6,072 nucleotides of DNA, from positions 1 to 6,072 of the forward strand of contig CAMNNN010000095.1 in assembly GCA_946545505.1 (NCBI GenBank). The letters run 5' to 3'. Of this stretch, positions 5,383-6,072 are shown piece after piece. Under the pieces are notes generated by a model. That model saw only the letters and a program-made list of their open reading frames with translations. It did no database searches and was not told the origin of the DNA. Source of the DNA: an uncultured Clostridia bacterium. Lineage in GTDB: Bacteria; Bacillota; Clostridia; Saccharofermentanales; Saccharofermentanaceae. Positions within the stretch are counted from its first letter, which is position 1. The number at the start of each line of letters is the position of its first letter. The position numbers and the translations under genes were made by a program.

Positions 5383-5408
5383 ATTTGTCGTACTAATTTG
5401 TCGTACTA
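5383..5408 (+). repeat. Perfect 13-base tandem repeat overlapping the integrase stop
   Basis: ATTTGTCGTACTA is present twice without a gap (5383-5395 and 5396-5408), and the second copy includes the integrase stop codon (CTA on this strand, TAG on the minus strand). The core TTGTCGT recurs at 5048-5054 and, inverted, at 5087-5093. GTCGTAA is at 5149-5155 and, inverted, at 5229-5235. Spaced repeats of one word around a putative attachment core suggest protein-binding sites, possibly integrase arm sites. Confidence 0.6.
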
Positions 5409-6072
5409 AATATCCCCTTCCGGATAGTATTTATCCAGTACACCGATCTCTCGGTTCTTAAATTCTGTCGATGCATCCGTGTATATGTCTAACGTGATGC
5501 TTGTCCTTGTGTGTCCGAGTATGTTGGAAGTCGCTTTGATGTCAGCTCCCGCTTCTCTCATCCTCGTGGCGAACGTGTGTCTCAACATATGGTTGTGAAT
5601 GTGGGGGAATACTTCGACACCGTATTCGTTCCCGTTCTCCTGTATATCCTCATTTATCGCCTGAGTTATTACATTCAGCTGGTGGTTCAGTTTCTTGTGA
5701 TGATATACCTTGCCGTTATTGTTCAAGAACACAAAATTCGTGAAGCCATCGATGTTGGATACACAGGTTATACCAAAGTTCTCCTGACGTTCTTTCTCGA
5801 GGCATAACGCCTCCTTCACTCTCGGTAACATCGGTACTACTCGGATGCTCGTCCTCGTCTTGGGAAGATTCATTGTATATGTGCTTCCCTGATTCTTACC
5901 GATATCGTAATGCACAAGACTGTGGTTAACATGGATCTCGTTATTCTCAAAGTCTATGTCTTCCCACTGAAGCCCGATTACTTCTCCGACCCTCATTCCT
6001 GTCCACATCATTACTGTAAACAGGGGATACCATCTGTTGTACCGTCCGGGACGTCTCAGAAGCTCTTCGAAA
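5406..6072 (-). CDS. int: Tyrosine recombinase/integrase (phage or ICE type), 5' part beyond the window
   Basis: DNA strand-exchange enzyme catalysing integration and excision of a mobile element. Only the C-terminal catalytic domain is visible. The frame is open to the right edge, so the ATG at 6011 is internal and not the true start; about 20 further codons (through PGRYNRWYPLFTV) precede it, and the arm-binding and core-binding domains lie outside. Counting from that ATG, the catalytic set is complete: Arg7 in TGMRVGE, probable beta-hairpin Lys51 in LPKTRTSIR, His141 and Arg144 in HMLRHTF, His167 in LGHTRTS and nucleophile Tyr177 in DIYTDAS. The domain resembles the Tn916/Gram-positive phage integrase group. 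No frameshift or missing residue is seen, so the visible part looks functional. Its 3' end points at the tRNA-end fragment and repeat cluster, the usual int-att arrangement. Whether the element is a prophage, ICE or small island cannot be told from this window. Confidence 0.95.
   Translation of the reverse strand, partial: FEELLRRPGRYNRWYPLFTVMMWTGMRVGEVIGLQWEDIDFENNEIHVNHSLVHYDIGKNQGSTYTMNLPKTRTSIRVVPMLPRVKEALCLEKERQENFGITCVSNIDGFTNFVFLNNNGKVYHHKKLNHQLNVITQAINEDIQENGNEYGVEVFPHIHNHMLRHTFATRMREAGADIKATSNILGHTRTSITLDIYTDASTEFKNREIGVLDKYYPEGDI

Larger units (their letters stand above)
4978..5405. other. 428-base gene-free junction between regulator and integrase genes
   Basis: No credible open frame was found. 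From left to right it holds a weak promoter candidate, scattered GTCGT motifs, a minus-strand terminator, a pair of GTGGTAA words, a tRNA 3'-end match, a 65-base-spaced direct repeat and a 13-base tandem repeat at the integrase stop. The density of short repeats beside an integrase gene is typical of an attachment region with integrase- or excisionase-binding arm sites. That is inference from layout, since no binding consensus for this integrase is known to me. Confidence 0.55.

Noticed and set aside
5511..5807. 98-codon plus-strand open frame opposite the integrase
   Set aside because: Antisense shadow of the catalytic domain with no independent support.
6009..6011. ATG at the start of the 201-residue open frame as the true integrase start
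   Set aside because: The frame stays open to the window edge with integrase-like residues (RWYPLFTV) upstream, and a start here would remove the DNA-binding domains.

Overview
The window most likely comes from a Gram-positive Firmicute of the class Clostridia (gut Lachnospiraceae/Oscillospiraceae type). This is inferred from the Bce-type resistance module, strong GGAGG-type ribosome binding sites, moderate base composition and a Firmicutes-type tyrosine integrase. Nothing in the sequence fixes the genus. All five recognisable protein genes are on the minus strand and read right to left.

Layout. Bases 1-392 contain no credible gene but are rich in palindromes, with five copies of AGGGAC/GTCCCT within 300 bases, and look like REP-type or element-end DNA. 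A strong hairpin at 393-421 closes the main operon. Bases 439-4977 hold a four-gene peptide-antibiotic sensing and detoxification module of the BceRS-BceAB type: an OmpR-family response regulator (4300-4977), a short intramembrane-sensing histidine kinase (3338-4300), an ABC ATPase (2466-3230) and a 10-TM FtsX-like permease with a large extracellular domain (439-2469). Regulator/kinase and ATPase/permease are each translationally coupled by overlapping stop and start codons. The 107-base gap between kinase and ATPase carries an inverted repeat fitting the TNACA-N4-TGTNA pattern remembered for BceR-type regulators, the expected place for the regulator to switch on the transporter. In characterised systems the transporter acts as a flux sensor: it signals through the kinase, the kinase phosphorylates the regulator, and the regulator induces the transporter.

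Bases 4978-5405 are an intergenic junction and hold the most unusual content. It has a minus-strand terminator (5091-5125), a 16-base match to the 3' end of a tRNA (probably tRNA-Ser, 5251-5266), repeated GTCGT motifs, a 20-base near-perfect direct repeat and a perfect 13-base tandem repeat overlapping the integrase stop codon. Bases 5406-6072 are the C-terminal part of a tyrosine integrase whose gene continues past the right edge. The simplest reading is that 5251-5266 is an attachment-site core marking the left end of an integrated element that extends rightward out of the window, with the Bce-type module in the flanking chromosome.

No wholly new protein system is visible. The parts least explained by known families are the attachment-region repeats and the palindrome cluster at the left edge.
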